From NCBI RefSeq assembly GCF_002158865.1, contig NZ_CP021455.1, positions 806,001 to 870,000 of the forward strand: a DNA stretch of 64,000 nt. Reading direction: 5' to 3'. The notes beneath the pieces were generated by a model. It was not told the DNA's origin, did not search any database, and saw only the letters and a list, made by a program, of their open reading frames with translations. Source of the DNA: Comamonas serinivorans (lineage in GTDB: Bacteria; Pseudomonadota; Gammaproteobacteria; Burkholderiales; Burkholderiaceae_C). The position numbers and the translations under genes are program-made. Positions within the stretch are counted from its first letter, which is position 1. Every line of letters begins with the position of its first letter. Positions 16,749-26,018 of the stretch are shown in pieces.

Positions 16749-17912
16749 GTGACCCACCCGTCTCAAGCCGAAGCCGTGGTGCTGTTTGACGAACTGCACA
16801 CCGCCGACGACCGGCGCTTTGGCGTCGCCACCCTCAATGCGCCGGCCAGCCTGCATGCGCTGTCGCTCGAGATGATCGAGCTGCTGTACCCGCGCCTGCT
16901 GGCCTGGCAGCAAGACCCCGGTGTGGTGGGCGTGGTGCTGCGCAGCAGCGGTGACAAGGCCTTCTGCGCCGGCGGCGATGTGGTGCGCATGGCGCGCGCC
17001 ATCCAGGCCGCCCAGGCGCAGGCGCAGGCGCAGGCCGAAGGCGGGCAGGTGGCCGTGGCGGCCGAGGCCCAGGCCTTTTTCGAGCACGAGTACCGGCTGG
17101 ACCACCTCATCCACACCTTCGGCAAGCCCGTGCTGGTCTGGGGGCACGGCATCGTGATGGGCGGCGGCATCGGCCTCATCATCGGCGCCAGCCACCGCGT
17201 GGTGTCACCCCAATCGCGGCTGGCCATGCCCGAAATCACCATCGGCCTGTTCCCCGATGTGGGCGGCAGCTGGTTCCTGGGGCACCTGCCCGGCGGGCTG
17301 GGCGCCTTCCTGGCGCTGACCGGCGCCCAGATGAACGCCGCCGACGCCGTCTACACCGGCATGGCCGACTTCGTGTTGCCGCATGAGGCGCAGGCCGCGC
17401 TGCTGGCCAAGCTGCAGGCCGCCAAGTGGTGCCAGGACCCTGCGCGCAACGGCGCGCTGCTGTCGCACCTGCTGCAAGGCCTGGCGACGCCGGACATGGC
17501 CGCCTCCAACCTGGCCACGCACCGCAGCCTGATCGACCGCGTCATCGGCCGTGACCAGCTCAAGGACCTGGCGCCCCGCCTGGAGGCCTTGACCCAGCAC
17601 AGCGCTGCCTGGCTGGCCCAGGGGGCGCAGAACTTCGTCAAGGGCTCGCCCACCACGGCCGCGCTGTCGCTGGCCTTGCAGCGGCGCGCCCGCCACCTGT
17701 CGCTGGCCGACGTGTTCCGCCTGGAATACAACGCCGCCTGCGGCTGCGCCGTGCACAGCGACTTCGCCGAGGGCGTGCGCGCGCTGCTCATCGACAAGGA
17801 CAAGTCGCCGCGGTGGTCGCCCGCCACGCTTGACGAAGTCAGCCCCGCGCTGGTCGAGGACCACTTCAAGCCGCGCTACACCGGCTCGCATCCCCTGGCC
17901 GATCTGGCCTGA
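16749..17912 (+). CDS. Enoyl-CoA hydratase/isomerase family protein, 3-hydroxyisobutyryl-CoA hydrolase-like
   Basis: A 387-residue crotonase-fold enzyme. Length and motifs favour the 3-hydroxyisobutyryl-CoA hydrolase branch over classic enoyl-CoA hydratases of about 260 residues: FCAGGDVVRMARA (oxyanion loop), GIVMGGGIGLIIGASHRVV, PEITIGLFPDVGGSWFL and a long C-terminal region with LEYNAACGCAVHSDFAEGVRA. The enzyme would release 3-hydroxyisobutyrate from its CoA ester in valine degradation. An insertion of repeated AQ dipeptides (AQAQAQAQAEGG, about residues 91-102) is unusual. The hydroxyacid dehydrogenase at 26483 could act on such a product, but the two genes are far apart. Confidence 0.87.
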   Translation: MTHPSQAEAVVLFDELHTADDRRFGVATLNAPASLHALSLEMIELLYPRLLAWQQDPGVVGVVLRSSGDKAFCAGGDVVRMARAIQAAQAQAQAQAEGGQVAVAAEAQAFFEHEYRLDHLIHTFGKPVLVWGHGIVMGGGIGLIIGASHRVVSPQSRLAMPEITIGLFPDVGGSWFLGHLPGGLGAFLALTGAQMNAADAVYTGMADFVLPHEAQAALLAKLQAAKWCQDPARNGALLSHLLQGLATPDMAASNLATHRSLIDRVIGRDQLKDLAPRLEALTQHSAAWLAQGAQNFVKGSPTTAALSLALQRRARHLSLADVFRLEYNAACGCAVHSDFAEGVRALLIDKDKSPRWSPATLDEVSPALVEDHFKPRYTGSHPLADLA

Positions 17913-18398
17913 CGTCGGCACCGACCGGCGCAGCCGCGTCACTGTACCCGGCCTGCAGGGGCCAACGAGTCAGGCGCCACCCGATGACGCATGCCGTTGC
18001 CTGCCCACGCCCGATGGGCGACCTGTCGGGTTGGGGGGCTGCGTGGCGGGCCCATCCATCAACCCGCCGCGTCGGACGACGGGGTGAATAAGCATTGAGG
18101 CAGTATGGGGCTGTTACCGTTGTTCTGTGAACGACAGTGGCTGCATACTGTGTATTCAGTCAAGCGCCAGCGCCATGAGGGCCGGGCGCACGCGTGCGGT
18201 CTGGCTGCGCCTGCCGTCAAACGCGCAGCTCGGCCTGCCCAGCGAGGTGCGGTGGGCCTGCGTCGTGGTCTTTCTGGGGTGGCGAGGTGGCGCATGGGAC
18301 AGGCTGAACCGCTGCGTGAACAGCGCCGGTGCCGCGTTCAGCACGCGAGCCAGGTCCATGGGCGAAGCCACCACGGCTGTCAGCCAGGGCAGGCGCCG
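17913..18398. other. Convergent gap containing one 52-bp element, otherwise unexplained
   Basis: Apart from 52-bp element copy 7 nothing was recognised. A short minus-strand frame around 18370-18300 (SPMDLARVLNAAPALFTQRF) looks protein-like and may be a gene remnant, but I could not name it. Confidence 0.4.
18100..18151. repeat. 52-bp GTAT/ATAC palindromic element, copy 7
   Basis: Ends GCAGTAT and ATACTGT with matched inner CGTT and AACG. It lies between convergent genes, 187 bp after the hydrolase stop. Confidence 0.88.
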
Positions 18399-18854
18399 TC
18401 AGGCCGCGCGTTTTTTCAGCAGGTACTTCTGCACGCCCGTCATGACCAGCTCGCCGCGCTGGTTGTGCACCTGCGAGCTGAGCGCGATGACGCCGGTGCT
18501 GCGGTTGGGCGTGAGTTCGCTGACCGTGAGCTTGGCGGTCAGCGTGTCGCCGGTGTAGACCGGTTTGAGGAACTGGCTCGATTGTTCGATGAAGCCGCGC
18601 ATGGATTCTTCGACCAGGTGCGGAAACCACCCCGCGCCCGCGGCCGTCTGGATCAGGATCTGGAAGCCGTGGGCCTGCATGCCCGGCATGCCGCGCTGCC
18701 GGCAGTACTCCACGTCGTAGTGGCTGGGGTGGTTGTCGCCACTGGCCAGCTGGAAGGCGGCAAACAGCGCGTCGGTCATGGTGCGCGAGGGAATCGGAAA
18801 TTCCTCGCCCAGCGTGAAATCGTCGAAATAGCGTTGGGGAAACGGGTGTTGCAT
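18399..18854 (-). CDS. MaoC-like dehydratase
   Basis: A 151-residue hot-dog-fold protein of the MaoC/(R)-specific enoyl-CoA hydratase group. It has FDDFTLGEEFPIPSRTMTDA, the hydratase pattern FQLASGDNHPSHYDVEY with the active-site Asp and His, and GMPGMQAHGFQILIQT, and ends in KKRA-type basic residues. It would hydrate or dehydrate an acyl-CoA; substrate unknown. The start is placed at the methionine before QHPFPQRYF, where family similarity begins; the upstream open frame is Pro/Arg-rich and non-coding in character. It converges on the hydrolase gene, separated by 52-bp element copy 7. Confidence 0.87.
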   Translation of the reverse strand: MQHPFPQRYFDDFTLGEEFPIPSRTMTDALFAAFQLASGDNHPSHYDVEYCRQRGMPGMQAHGFQILIQTAAGAGWFPHLVEESMRGFIEQSSQFLKPVYTGDTLTAKLTVSELTPNRSTGVIALSSQVHNQRGELVMTGVQKYLLKKRAA

Positions 18855-19373
18855 GGTGGTGAGGGGCGGGGGCCGCAAGGGTGAACAGGCGGGAGGTCGC
18901 GGAGGGCTGCGGCGCGGGGACGCGCGTCCTCCTGGCCGATCGCGTGCGTTCGCTGCGGTGGGTTGCGAACGCCCGGGTGTAGCGCAGCGCGGCGGCAGCC
19001 GGTATCGCCCGGGCGTCACACGTCGCGATGTCGGGGCTCGGGGCGGGTGCTCGGGTGCCGAATCGGTCCGCTGCCGGGCGAGGCTGGTTCGCGCGCTGGT
19101 CGGCGCCCACATGGATGACACCCAGAGCCGTCCGGTGTGGGCCCATGGGCCAGCACAGCCGCGGGTGGCCGTTCACAGGGCCTGCAGGGTTGGAGCTCGC
19201 CGCCCCGATGGTCGGTTGTGGGCTGGCCGTGGCAAGCCGGCCTCGGCCCGCCCGCGGGCACACCGCGCCCGTCACCCCGCGAGGAGGAGGTCGGGCGTCC
19301 TAGGGGTTGCGTCCGGCACAGGCGCCGCGCCAGGGACCGGGCCATGGCGGCTGCGCAGGGCGCGCGACCTGGC
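18855..19373. other. Gene-free gap, no recognised content
   Basis: About 520 bp of very GC-rich sequence between the MaoC gene start and the rsmI stop. No RNA, repeat or coding remnant was recognised, and there is no copy of the 52-bp element. Confidence 0.5.
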
Positions 19374-20408
19374 TCAGCCCTCGTCGGACGACGCCTGCTT
19401 CAGGCTCAGGGCCTGGTCGTACAGGGCGTTGCGCGGGGCGCCCGTGATCTGGGCCGCCAGGCGCACGGCGGATTTCAGCGGCAACTCGGCCAGCAGCGCG
19501 CTCAGCAGCGGCGTGGTGTCGTCACCGGCGGCGGGGGCCTGCGTCGCATGCAGGACGAGGGCGAACTCGCCGCGCTGGCGTTGGGCATCGGCCGCAAGCC
19601 AGCCGGGCAACGCGCTGGCGGGCAGGGTCGCGACCTGCTCGAATTGCTTGGTCAATTCGCGGCCCACGGTGACGGGACGCTCGCCGAGCACGGCCAGGTC
19701 GGCGGCCAGGTCGGCGATGCGGTGCGGGGCTTCGAGCAGCACCACGGTGCGGGGCTGGCGGGCCAGCGCCGCGACCGCTTCACGGCGCTCACCGGCCTTG
19801 GTGGGCAGGAAGCCTTCGAACACGAACGACGAGGCCGCGCTGGCGCCCTTGCCCCAGCTGGCGCCCACCACGCCGGCGACCGACAGGGCCGTGGTCACGC
19901 TGCTCGCGCCGGGCAGGGGCAGCACGCGCAACTGGGCGGCCACCACCGCCGCCACCAGGCGAGCGCCGGGGTCGCTGACGGCCGGGGTGCCGGCGTCCGA
20001 CACATAGGCCACGCGTTCGCCCCGCTGCAGGCGGGCGATGACGCCGGCGGCGGCTTCGGCCTCGTTGTGCTGGTGCACCGCCAGCATGGGCACGGACCGG
20101 TCCAGGCCGCAGGCCTGCAGCAGCTGGCGCGTGTGGCGCGTGTCTTCGCAGGCCACGGCGTCGACCAGGGCCAGCACGAGCAGCGCGCGCACGCTGAAAT
20201 CGGCCCGGTTCCCGATCGGGGTGGCCACCACGTAGAGCGCGCCAGCGGGCAGGTCCTGGGTGCTGGCGGCCTGCGCCAGGGTGTTCAGGGCGGCTTGCAA
20301 CGCGGGCAGGGCTTGCGGGCCTGCGCCAGCCGGTGTCGGGGCCGCAGCCGTGTGGGCCGCAGCGGGTGGGGTGGCCGCAGCCGGGTGGTTCGCATGTAGG
20401 TGAGCCAT
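19374..20408 (-). CDS. rsmI: 16S rRNA 2'-O-ribose C1402 methyltransferase
   Basis: RsmI methylates the ribose of C1402 in the decoding centre of 16S rRNA using SAM. Tetrapyrrole-methylase fold motifs are all visible: ALYVVATPIGNRADFSVRAL, VACEDTRHTRQLL, RVAYVSDAGTPAVSDPGARL and LPGASSVTTALSVAG, then SFVFEGFLPTKAGER and VLLEAPHRI. The protein (344 residues) has an Ala/Pro/His-rich N-terminal extension of about 50 residues before the fold starts. It diverges from yraN, the arrangement seen in many proteobacteria. The start at 20408 is the first methionine after the non-coding upstream region. Confidence 0.94.
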   Translation of the reverse strand: MAHLHANHPAAATPPAAAHTAAAPTPAGAGPQALPALQAALNTLAQAASTQDLPAGALYVVATPIGNRADFSVRALLVLALVDAVACEDTRHTRQLLQACGLDRSVPMLAVHQHNEAEAAAGVIARLQRGERVAYVSDAGTPAVSDPGARLVAAVVAAQLRVLPLPGASSVTTALSVAGVVGASWGKGASAASSFVFEGFLPTKAGERREAVAALARQPRTVVLLEAPHRIADLAADLAVLGERPVTVGRELTKQFEQVATLPASALPGWLAADAQRQRGEFALVLHATQAPAAGDDTTPLLSALLAELPLKSAVRLAAQITGAPRNALYDQALSLKQASSDEG

Positions 20409-20757
20409 GGGGGGCGAGTATGCGCTGCCCAATCGGCCAGGGCCGGAAGGGCGATGCCCCCGTGGACCGACCAGCGGACGCCGCGCACCAACGGGCCGAA
20501 GTTCCGGCGCGCGGGACCGACCAGCCGGCGTCAGCTTGCGCGGCCCGGGTGCAGGCATCTTCGGCAGCCGCCCAGGCTCGTCGGCGCGTGGACCGCAGCC
20601 GGCGATCTGCCGACGCACCCGGGTGACCCGCACCTGCTGCACGCACCGAGCGCCGCCAGCGCAGGGCCTGCAGCAGCCACGCCGTGGGTGGCGCCGTGTG
20701 CTTGCCACGGTCATGGGATCGGTTCGACGCAGCCTGGGGCCGCGTCACAATGGCTGC
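20409..20757. other. Divergent region between rsmI and yraN
   Basis: About 350 bp. It should contain both promoters; I could not define them, and there is no 52-bp element here. Confidence 0.4.
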
Positions 20758-21222
20758 ATGAGCTGGCTGCAGACCTTGAAACACCGCCTGGCGGCCCGCA
20801 CGCCAGGCGCGGACGAGCCGGGCCCGGCGGCGGTCCGCGCCGCTCGCCCGACCACCAAGGCCAAGGGCGATGCGGCCGAGCAGGTGGCGCTGGCGCACCT
20901 GCAGCGCCAGGGCCTGCGCCTGATCGCCCGCAACCAGCGCACGCCAGGCCGCGGCGGTGGCGAGCTGGACCTGGTGATGCAGGCCGGCGATGGCACGCTG
21001 GTGTTCGTCGAGGTGCGTGCGCGTCGCTCCTCGTCGCACGGCGGCGCGGGCGCCAGCATCACGGCCACCAAGCAGGCGCGCATCGTGCTGGCCGCGCGGC
21101 ACGTGTTGCAGCAGTGGCCGGGCGAGCCGCCGGCCTGTCGCTTTGACGTGGTGCTGGTCGAGGGCGAAGGCGCGCAGCAGCGCATCCAATGGCTGCAGGC
21201 CGCGTTCGATGCCGATGGTTGA
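20758..21222 (+). CDS. yraN: YraN family (UPF0102) endonuclease-like protein
   Basis: A 154-residue protein with the restriction-endonuclease-like core of the UPF0102 family: KGDAAEQVALAHLQRQGLRL, NQRTPGRGGGELDLVMQ and TLVFVEVRARRSS. The acidic residues of ELDLV and the EVR motif match the putative metal site of this nuclease fold. Family members are predicted DNA-structure nucleases with no settled role. The N-terminal 40 residues are unconserved and basic. Neighbours are typical: rsmI on one side and an SIS-domain protein on the other, probably in one transcript with the SIS and BON genes. Confidence 0.9.
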   Translation: MSWLQTLKHRLAARTPGADEPGPAAVRAARPTTKAKGDAAEQVALAHLQRQGLRLIARNQRTPGRGGGELDLVMQAGDGTLVFVEVRARRSSSHGGAGASITATKQARIVLAARHVLQQWPGEPPACRFDVVLVEGEGAQQRIQWLQAAFDADG

Positions 21223-21460
21223 CACGGTGGCGGCCGATCAGCCGGCCTTGGCCTGATGAACTGGGGCAGGCGCGTCGGCATCGCGGCACGCGTCCCTGCG
21301 CCCTGCGTCAATCTGCAGGCTGGCGCCGTGGCCGGCATCCCCGAGGTCGTCCGGTGTCCCTGTCGGCATGCGGCAAGCGTCGCCACACCCATGCCCACTG
21401 CATGCCGCCCAATGGGCTCGGCGTGCTTCCCTTTTTGAAGCGTGTTTTATCATTTGCGCC

Positions 21461-22063
21461 ATGACCGAGCAGCGCATGCACCAGCACTTCGTCGACAGTG
21501 CCGACCTGATTTACCAGAGCGCGCCCTTGCTCAGCCGTGCGCTGGACGACGCGGTGCAGACCCTGACCGCCTGCATCACGGGGGGCGGCAAGGTGCTGAC
21601 CTGGGGCGATGGGGCCGCAGCCGCGCTGGCGGGCTACCTGGCGGCGCGCCTGGTCAGCCGGTTTGAGCGCGAGCGGCCTGGCCTGGCCGCCCTGCAGCTG
21701 GGCGGCAACGTGGTGATGCGGGCCGCCCTGGCCGACAGCGAAGACCCGGGCCAGGTGTGTGCGCGGCCGCTGCACGCCCTGGGCCAGCCTGGCGATGTGC
21801 TGGTGCTGTTGGGCGCCAGCGCCGTGGGGGCCGTGGGCCAGGCGGCGATGACGGCCGCCCACGAGCGCGACATGAGCGTGGTGGCCATCACCGGCGCGGT
21901 CTCTGCCGAGCTGGCCTGGCAGCTGCGCGAAACCGATGTGCACGTGGCGGTGCCCAGCGACCGCGCGGCACGCGTGATCGAGGTGCAGCTGCTCGTGCTG
22001 CACGGTTTGCTGGATGGTCTGGATGCCCAGCTGCTGGGCGACGATGAGGAATCCCAAACATGA
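21461..22063 (+). CDS. SIS domain protein (DiaA/GmhA-like)
   Basis: A 200-residue sugar-isomerase (SIS) domain protein, resembling DiaA, which stimulates DnaA assembly at oriC, and phosphoheptose isomerase GmhA. It has the helical N-terminus MHQHFVDSADLIYQSAPLL, GGKVLTWGDGAAAALAGYLA and the second half VLVLLGASAVGAVGQAA. The sugar-phosphate-binding consensus is weaker than in true GmhA (GNGGSAADAQHF is replaced by GDGAAAALAGYL), which favours a DiaA-like structural role. The last bases overlap the start of the BON gene (ATGATG), pointing to coupling. The order yraN-diaA-BON protein is common in proteobacteria. Confidence 0.87.
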   Translation: MTEQRMHQHFVDSADLIYQSAPLLSRALDDAVQTLTACITGGGKVLTWGDGAAAALAGYLAARLVSRFERERPGLAALQLGGNVVMRAALADSEDPGQVCARPLHALGQPGDVLVLLGASAVGAVGQAAMTAAHERDMSVVAITGAVSAELAWQLRETDVHVAVPSDRAARVIEVQLLVLHGLLDGLDAQLLGDDEESQT

Positions 22064-22971
22064 TGGGGGTGAAGATGCGAAACAACCTGGGTATGCGTGT
22101 GCTGGCGTTGTCTCTGTCGGCGACAGCGCTGGGAACTGCATTGAGTGGCTGCGTTCCGCTGGTGATTGGCGGGGCCGCGGTGGGCGGCACCATGGTGGCC
22201 ACCGACCGGCGCAGCTCGTCGACCCTGCTCGACGACCAGGGCATCGAGCTGCGCGTGGGCCGCCAGATCTACGACGTCGTGGGTGGCTCGTCGCACGTCA
22301 ACGTCACCAGCTGGGCGGGGCGGGTGCTGCTGACCGGCGAGGTGCCGGCCGAGCAGGACCGCCAGCGCGCCGAACAGGTGGCGCGCAGCGTGGCCAATGT
22401 GCGCGAGGTCATCAACGACCTGGCGGTGATGCCGGCGTCTGGCCTGGGCACGCGCACCAACGACAGCTTCATCACCTCCAAGGTCAAGTCGGCGCTGGCG
22501 GGCAACAGCCAGGTGGCGGCCAAGGACGTCAAGGTCATCACCGAACGGGGCAGCACCTACCTGATGGGCAGCGTGACGGCGGCCGAGGCCGAAGCCGCCA
22601 CTGAAACCGCGCGCACCGTCAGCGGGGTGGAGCGCGTGGTGCGGGTGTTCGAGTATGTGACCCCGGGCCAGGCCGACCTCAACGCGGTGCCGGCGCAACC
22701 GTCCTACCCGCGCACCACCCCCACGCAGCTCGGCGAAGAAGCCGCGGGGCGCCCCCCGGTCTCCAGCCTCGGTGCCCCGGCGCCGGTTGCCCCAGCACCC
22801 ATCGCACCCGCTCCCGCCGCAGCGCCCACGCGGACGACTGCCCCCGCGCCGGCGTCCACGGTGCCCCGTGCCGCGCCCAGCCCGGCGCCAGCCCCGGCCT
22901 CTCAGGTGCAATCGCTGCCACCGCTCGAACCCGCGCAATCGTCGCCGGTGACGAACTCGCCGCTGCGCTGA
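22060..22971 (+). CDS. BON domain lipoprotein (DolP/YraP-like)
   Basis: A 303-residue predicted lipoprotein: hydrophobic signal MRVLALSLSATALGTALSG followed by the lipobox cysteine (Cys31 from the first ATG). Two BON domains follow (about residues 62-132 and 140-208: GRQIYDVVGGSSHVNVTSWA and TSKVKSALAGNSQVAAKDVK), as in YraP/DolP, an outer-membrane-quality factor positioned in the same yraN-diaA neighbourhood in E. coli. Unusually, a Pro/Ala/Thr-rich tail of about 85 residues follows the second BON domain. The start overlaps the preceding stop codon. Confidence 0.9.
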   Translation: MMGVKMRNNLGMRVLALSLSATALGTALSGCVPLVIGGAAVGGTMVATDRRSSSTLLDDQGIELRVGRQIYDVVGGSSHVNVTSWAGRVLLTGEVPAEQDRQRAEQVARSVANVREVINDLAVMPASGLGTRTNDSFITSKVKSALAGNSQVAAKDVKVITERGSTYLMGSVTAAEAEAATETARTVSGVERVVRVFEYVTPGQADLNAVPAQPSYPRTTPTQLGEEAAGRPPVSSLGAPAPVAPAPIAPAPAAAPTRTTAPAPASTVPRAAPSPAPAPASQVQSLPPLEPAQSSPVTNSPLR

Positions 22972-23356
22972 GGCCCGATGGCGTGGACGGGGCGGCGGCG
23001 CCTTCCTCGCTGGCCAGCGCGTGGCTCGCGATGCCGTGACCGCACGGCCCGTGTGGGGCGGAAGGTCAGCGGGTGAAGAACGGCCGGCCGCCGAGTGCCT
23101 GGACGGCGCCACGCAGGCTCCGCTGCGGGGCGACATCGGCCGCATGGCGGCCTGCCCACGCCAGGGTGCCCGCCCAGGGCGAATGCCTGCACCGGTGCCT
23201 CGCAGGTGACGCGGGGCCAAGGATTCGCCGCGCCTATCGAGCAAGATCGCAACAATATTAGACAGGCCTCCCGGGTCGGCTGAACAATCGGCCTGTCATG
23301 ACCGGTGCCCGGGCACCGGTGTCTGCCGACCGTCTGCACTTTTTTCAAAGTCCCTC
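22972..23356. other. Leader region of the amidohydrolase gene
   Basis: About 385 bp. It holds a perfect 20-bp palindrome at 23301-23320 and a less GC-rich patch around 23247-23266 (GATCGCAACAATATTAGACA) that could be a promoter; otherwise nothing was recognised. Confidence 0.45.
23301..23320. promoter_or_regulatory. Perfect 20-bp palindrome upstream of amidohydrolase
   Basis: The sequence ACCGGTGCCCGGGCACCGGT is identical to its reverse complement with no spacer and ends 36 bp before the amidohydrolase ATG. It fits an operator for a dimeric or tetrameric regulator; a structural hairpin cannot be excluded. Confidence 0.5.
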
Positions 23357-24547
23357 ATGAACGCACCCACCGAGTCCCCCGATTTGCACCTGCTGGCCGA
23401 GATCGAGGCCATTGCGCCCGAAATGGTCGACATCCGCCACCAGATCCACGCCCATCCCGAACTCGCGTTCGAAGAGGTGCGCACCAGCGACCTGGTGGCC
23501 GAGCGGCTGACGGCCTGGGGCTACCGGGTCGAGCGCGGCATCGGGGGCACAGGCCTGGTCGGGCAGCTGGTCAAGGGCACGGGATCGCGCAAGCTCGGCA
23601 TCCGCGCCGACATGGACGCGCTGCCGATCCAGGAGCGCACGGGCCTGCCCTACGCCAGCACCCTCCGCGGCAAGATGCACGCCTGCGGCCACGACGGCCA
23701 CACCGCCATCTTGCTGTGTGCAGCCAAGTACCTGGCGGAAACGGCCGAGTTCGATGGCACGCTGAACCTGATCTTCCAGCCGGCCGAGGAAAACGAAGGC
23801 GGCGCGCTGCGCATGGTGGACGAAGGCTTGTTCGACCGCTACCCCTGCGATGCGATCTTCGCGCTGCACAACGCGCCCGGGCTGCCGGTGGGCGAGCTGG
23901 CGATGAGCCGCGGCGCGGCCATGGCCTCGTTCGACCGCGTCACCGTCACGCTGACGGGGGTGAGCGCGCACGGCGCCATGCCGCACCACGGCGTGGACCC
24001 CATGCAGTGCGCGGCCTCCATCGTGCTGGGCCTGCAAAGCCTGGTGTCGCGCGAGGTGAACGCGCTGAAGGCGGCGGTGATCACCGTGGGCTCGGTGCAA
24101 TGCGGCGAGGTCTACAACATCGTGCCCGAGCAGGCCACGCTGAAGATCGGCGTGCGCGCGCTGGACCCGCAGGTGCGCGAGCAACTCGAGCGCCGCATCC
24201 AGGCCTTCATCCACGCGCAGGCCGAGGGCTACGGCCTCAAGGCCGAGATCGAGTACATCCAGAAGTACCCGGTGCTGGTCAACGTGGACGAGCACGTCGA
24301 GTTCGCACGGGCCGTGGCCAAGTCGCTGGTGGGCGCCGACCGTGTCAGCGAGCGCGAGCCCACCATGGGCAGCGAGGACTTTGCCTACATGTTGCAGGTG
24401 GTGCCCGGTGCCTATGTGCGCCTGGGCAACGGCACCGGTGTGGACGGTGGCTGCATGGTGCACAACCCCGGCTACGACTTCAACGACAAGGCCCTGCCGC
24501 TGGGCGCGGCCTACTGGGTGAAGCTGGCGCAACGCTTCCTGGCCTGA
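23357..24547 (+). CDS. M20D family amidohydrolase (hippurate hydrolase-like)
   Basis: A 396-residue zinc amidohydrolase that cleaves N-acyl amino acids such as hippurate. Motifs: MVDIRHQIHAHPELAFEE at the N-terminus, KLGIRADMDALPIQE, the metal site MHACGHDGHTAILL, FQPAEENEGGALRM, the lid HGAMPHHGVDPMQCA and the C-terminal MGSEDFAYMLQVVPG. Cytoplasmic, no signal peptide. In Comamonadaceae such genes often lie next to Bug receptors and act in amide or acyl-amino-acid catabolism, and a Bug receptor gene follows here. A perfect palindrome 36 bp upstream may be its operator. Confidence 0.92.
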   Translation: MNAPTESPDLHLLAEIEAIAPEMVDIRHQIHAHPELAFEEVRTSDLVAERLTAWGYRVERGIGGTGLVGQLVKGTGSRKLGIRADMDALPIQERTGLPYASTLRGKMHACGHDGHTAILLCAAKYLAETAEFDGTLNLIFQPAEENEGGALRMVDEGLFDRYPCDAIFALHNAPGLPVGELAMSRGAAMASFDRVTVTLTGVSAHGAMPHHGVDPMQCAASIVLGLQSLVSREVNALKAAVITVGSVQCGEVYNIVPEQATLKIGVRALDPQVREQLERRIQAFIHAQAEGYGLKAEIEYIQKYPVLVNVDEHVEFARAVAKSLVGADRVSEREPTMGSEDFAYMLQVVPGAYVRLGNGTGVDGGCMVHNPGYDFNDKALPLGAAYWVKLAQRFLA

Positions 24548-24905
24548 TGCATGGCATGGGGGTATGGTCGGCTTGCCGATCATTTGAAAACGGCCATGAC
24601 ACCATACTGCCACTCGCAGTGGCGTTGGGTCGCAGCTCGCGCCTGATGCCCAGGGGCCAACGTGTGCGACCCCGCGCCCCAGCTCACGCCTGGGCGACGA
24701 CCTCATCGGTGATGTGCCCCGAGTGCGCCCGCGCTGGCGATCGGCTGCGCCTGCTGGCTGAGAGTCTTTGCGGTGCGCGCAAGCGCACGGCTGGTGCGCA
24801 TCTTGCATGCGGCTGAAGGCTGCCCGCGCAGATCGACCGAGAGGCCGATGGGTGGGCCGCAGACCTCGCCTTGTTCCTTTGTTTTCCTGATTGTTTGAGT
24901 ACGCC
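24548..24905. other. Intergenic region before Bug receptor
   Basis: About 360 bp holding 52-bp element copy 8 close to the amidohydrolase stop; the remainder has no recognised site. Confidence 0.45.
24559..24610. repeat. 52-bp GTAT/ATAC palindromic element, copy 8
   Basis: Ends GGGGTAT and ATACTGC; inner cores CGAT and AACG are not fully paired. It begins 11 bp after the amidohydrolase stop codon. Confidence 0.85.
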
Positions 24906-25916
24906 ATGACCCGAATTTCCCGACGCCACCTGCTCACCGCTTCTGCCGGCTTGTCGATGGCGCCGCTGCTCCCTGCCGTGGCCCACGCCCAGGCCGATGC
25001 CAAGTACCCCACCAAGCCCATCAGCATGGTCATCCCGTACCCCGCGGGCGGCGCCAGCGATGCCTCGGGGCGCATCTACGCCGACGTGATGGGCCGCGAT
25101 CTGGGCCAAACCGTGGTGGTGGAAAACCTCGGCGGCGGCACAGGCGTCATCGGCGCCAACCGCGTGCTGAACGCCCCCGCCGACGGCTACACCCTGTTTC
25201 AGGGTTCGGGCAACGACACCTTCCTGGCGCCCATGCTGAACCCGGCGGTGAAGTTCTCGCCCCACGATTTCCGCGCCGTGATCCTCATGTCCGAAGCCAC
25301 CTTGCTGCTGCTGGTGCGCAACGGCCTGCCGGGCGGCTCGCTCGACGAATTCCTGGCCTATGCCAAGGCCAACACCGCCAAGCCGCTGACCTACGCCACG
25401 GTGGGCATCGACTCCATGTACCACCTCATGGGCGAAGCCCTGGGCAAGCGCGTGGGCGTCGACTTCCTGCACGTGCCCTACAAGGGTGCGGCGCCCGCGT
25501 TGCAGGAACTGGGCGGCGGTCAGGTGGACTTCGCCATCCTGCCGTACCAGGCCAGCATCGACGGCATGGCGCAGCAAAAGCGCCTGCAGGTCGCGTCCAG
25601 CTTCTCGACCGCCTTGCCCGCCGCGCTCAAGCACATCCCGCTGATCACGCGCAGCAAGATGGTGCCCGACTTTGCCTACACCATCAGCGGCGGCTACTTC
25701 GTGCGCAAGGGCACGCCCGAGCCCATCATGGCCCGCCTGCGCGAGGCCATCACCGTGGCCGTGAACGATCCCGCCATCCGCGCCCGTCTCGAGTCCGAAG
25801 GCCGCATGTTCCATGCCGTGCCCAAGACCCAGGCCGAGGTCGACGCCCGCATGAACGAGCAGGTGACCCGCTACCGCAAGCTGGTGACCGACGTGGGCCG
25901 CAAGCCGCTGCGCTGA
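24906..25916 (+). CDS. Bug family periplasmic solute-binding receptor
   Basis: A 336-residue extracytoplasmic receptor of the Bug (TctC-like) family, hugely expanded in Burkholderiales and binding small carboxylates or amides. It has a Tat-like leader (TRISRRHLLTASAGLSMAPL, cleavage near AHAQA), then YPTKPISMVIPYPAGGASDASG, VVVENLGGGTGVIGANRVL, DGYTLFQGS and FLHVPYKGAAPALQELGGGQVDF, all family marks. No TctA/TctB membrane partners are encoded nearby, which is usual for orphan Bug proteins. The ligand is unknown; the neighbouring hydrolase and dehydrogenase genes suggest an amide- or hydroxyacid-derived compound. Confidence 0.93.
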   Translation: MTRISRRHLLTASAGLSMAPLLPAVAHAQADAKYPTKPISMVIPYPAGGASDASGRIYADVMGRDLGQTVVVENLGGGTGVIGANRVLNAPADGYTLFQGSGNDTFLAPMLNPAVKFSPHDFRAVILMSEATLLLLVRNGLPGGSLDEFLAYAKANTAKPLTYATVGIDSMYHLMGEALGKRVGVDFLHVPYKGAAPALQELGGGQVDFAILPYQASIDGMAQQKRLQVASSFSTALPAALKHIPLITRSKMVPDFAYTISGGYFVRKGTPEPIMARLREAITVAVNDPAIRARLESEGRMFHAVPKTQAEVDARMNEQVTRYRKLVTDVGRKPLR

Positions 25917-26018
25917 CGGGCGGGCCGGGCTGGCGGTGCCCGGCCCGAGTGCCGAAGGGCAGGGCGCGGCCCTGGTGCGTGAAGCGGATGCGGCCCTGCC
26001 AAGTCTGATGTGTGGCGC

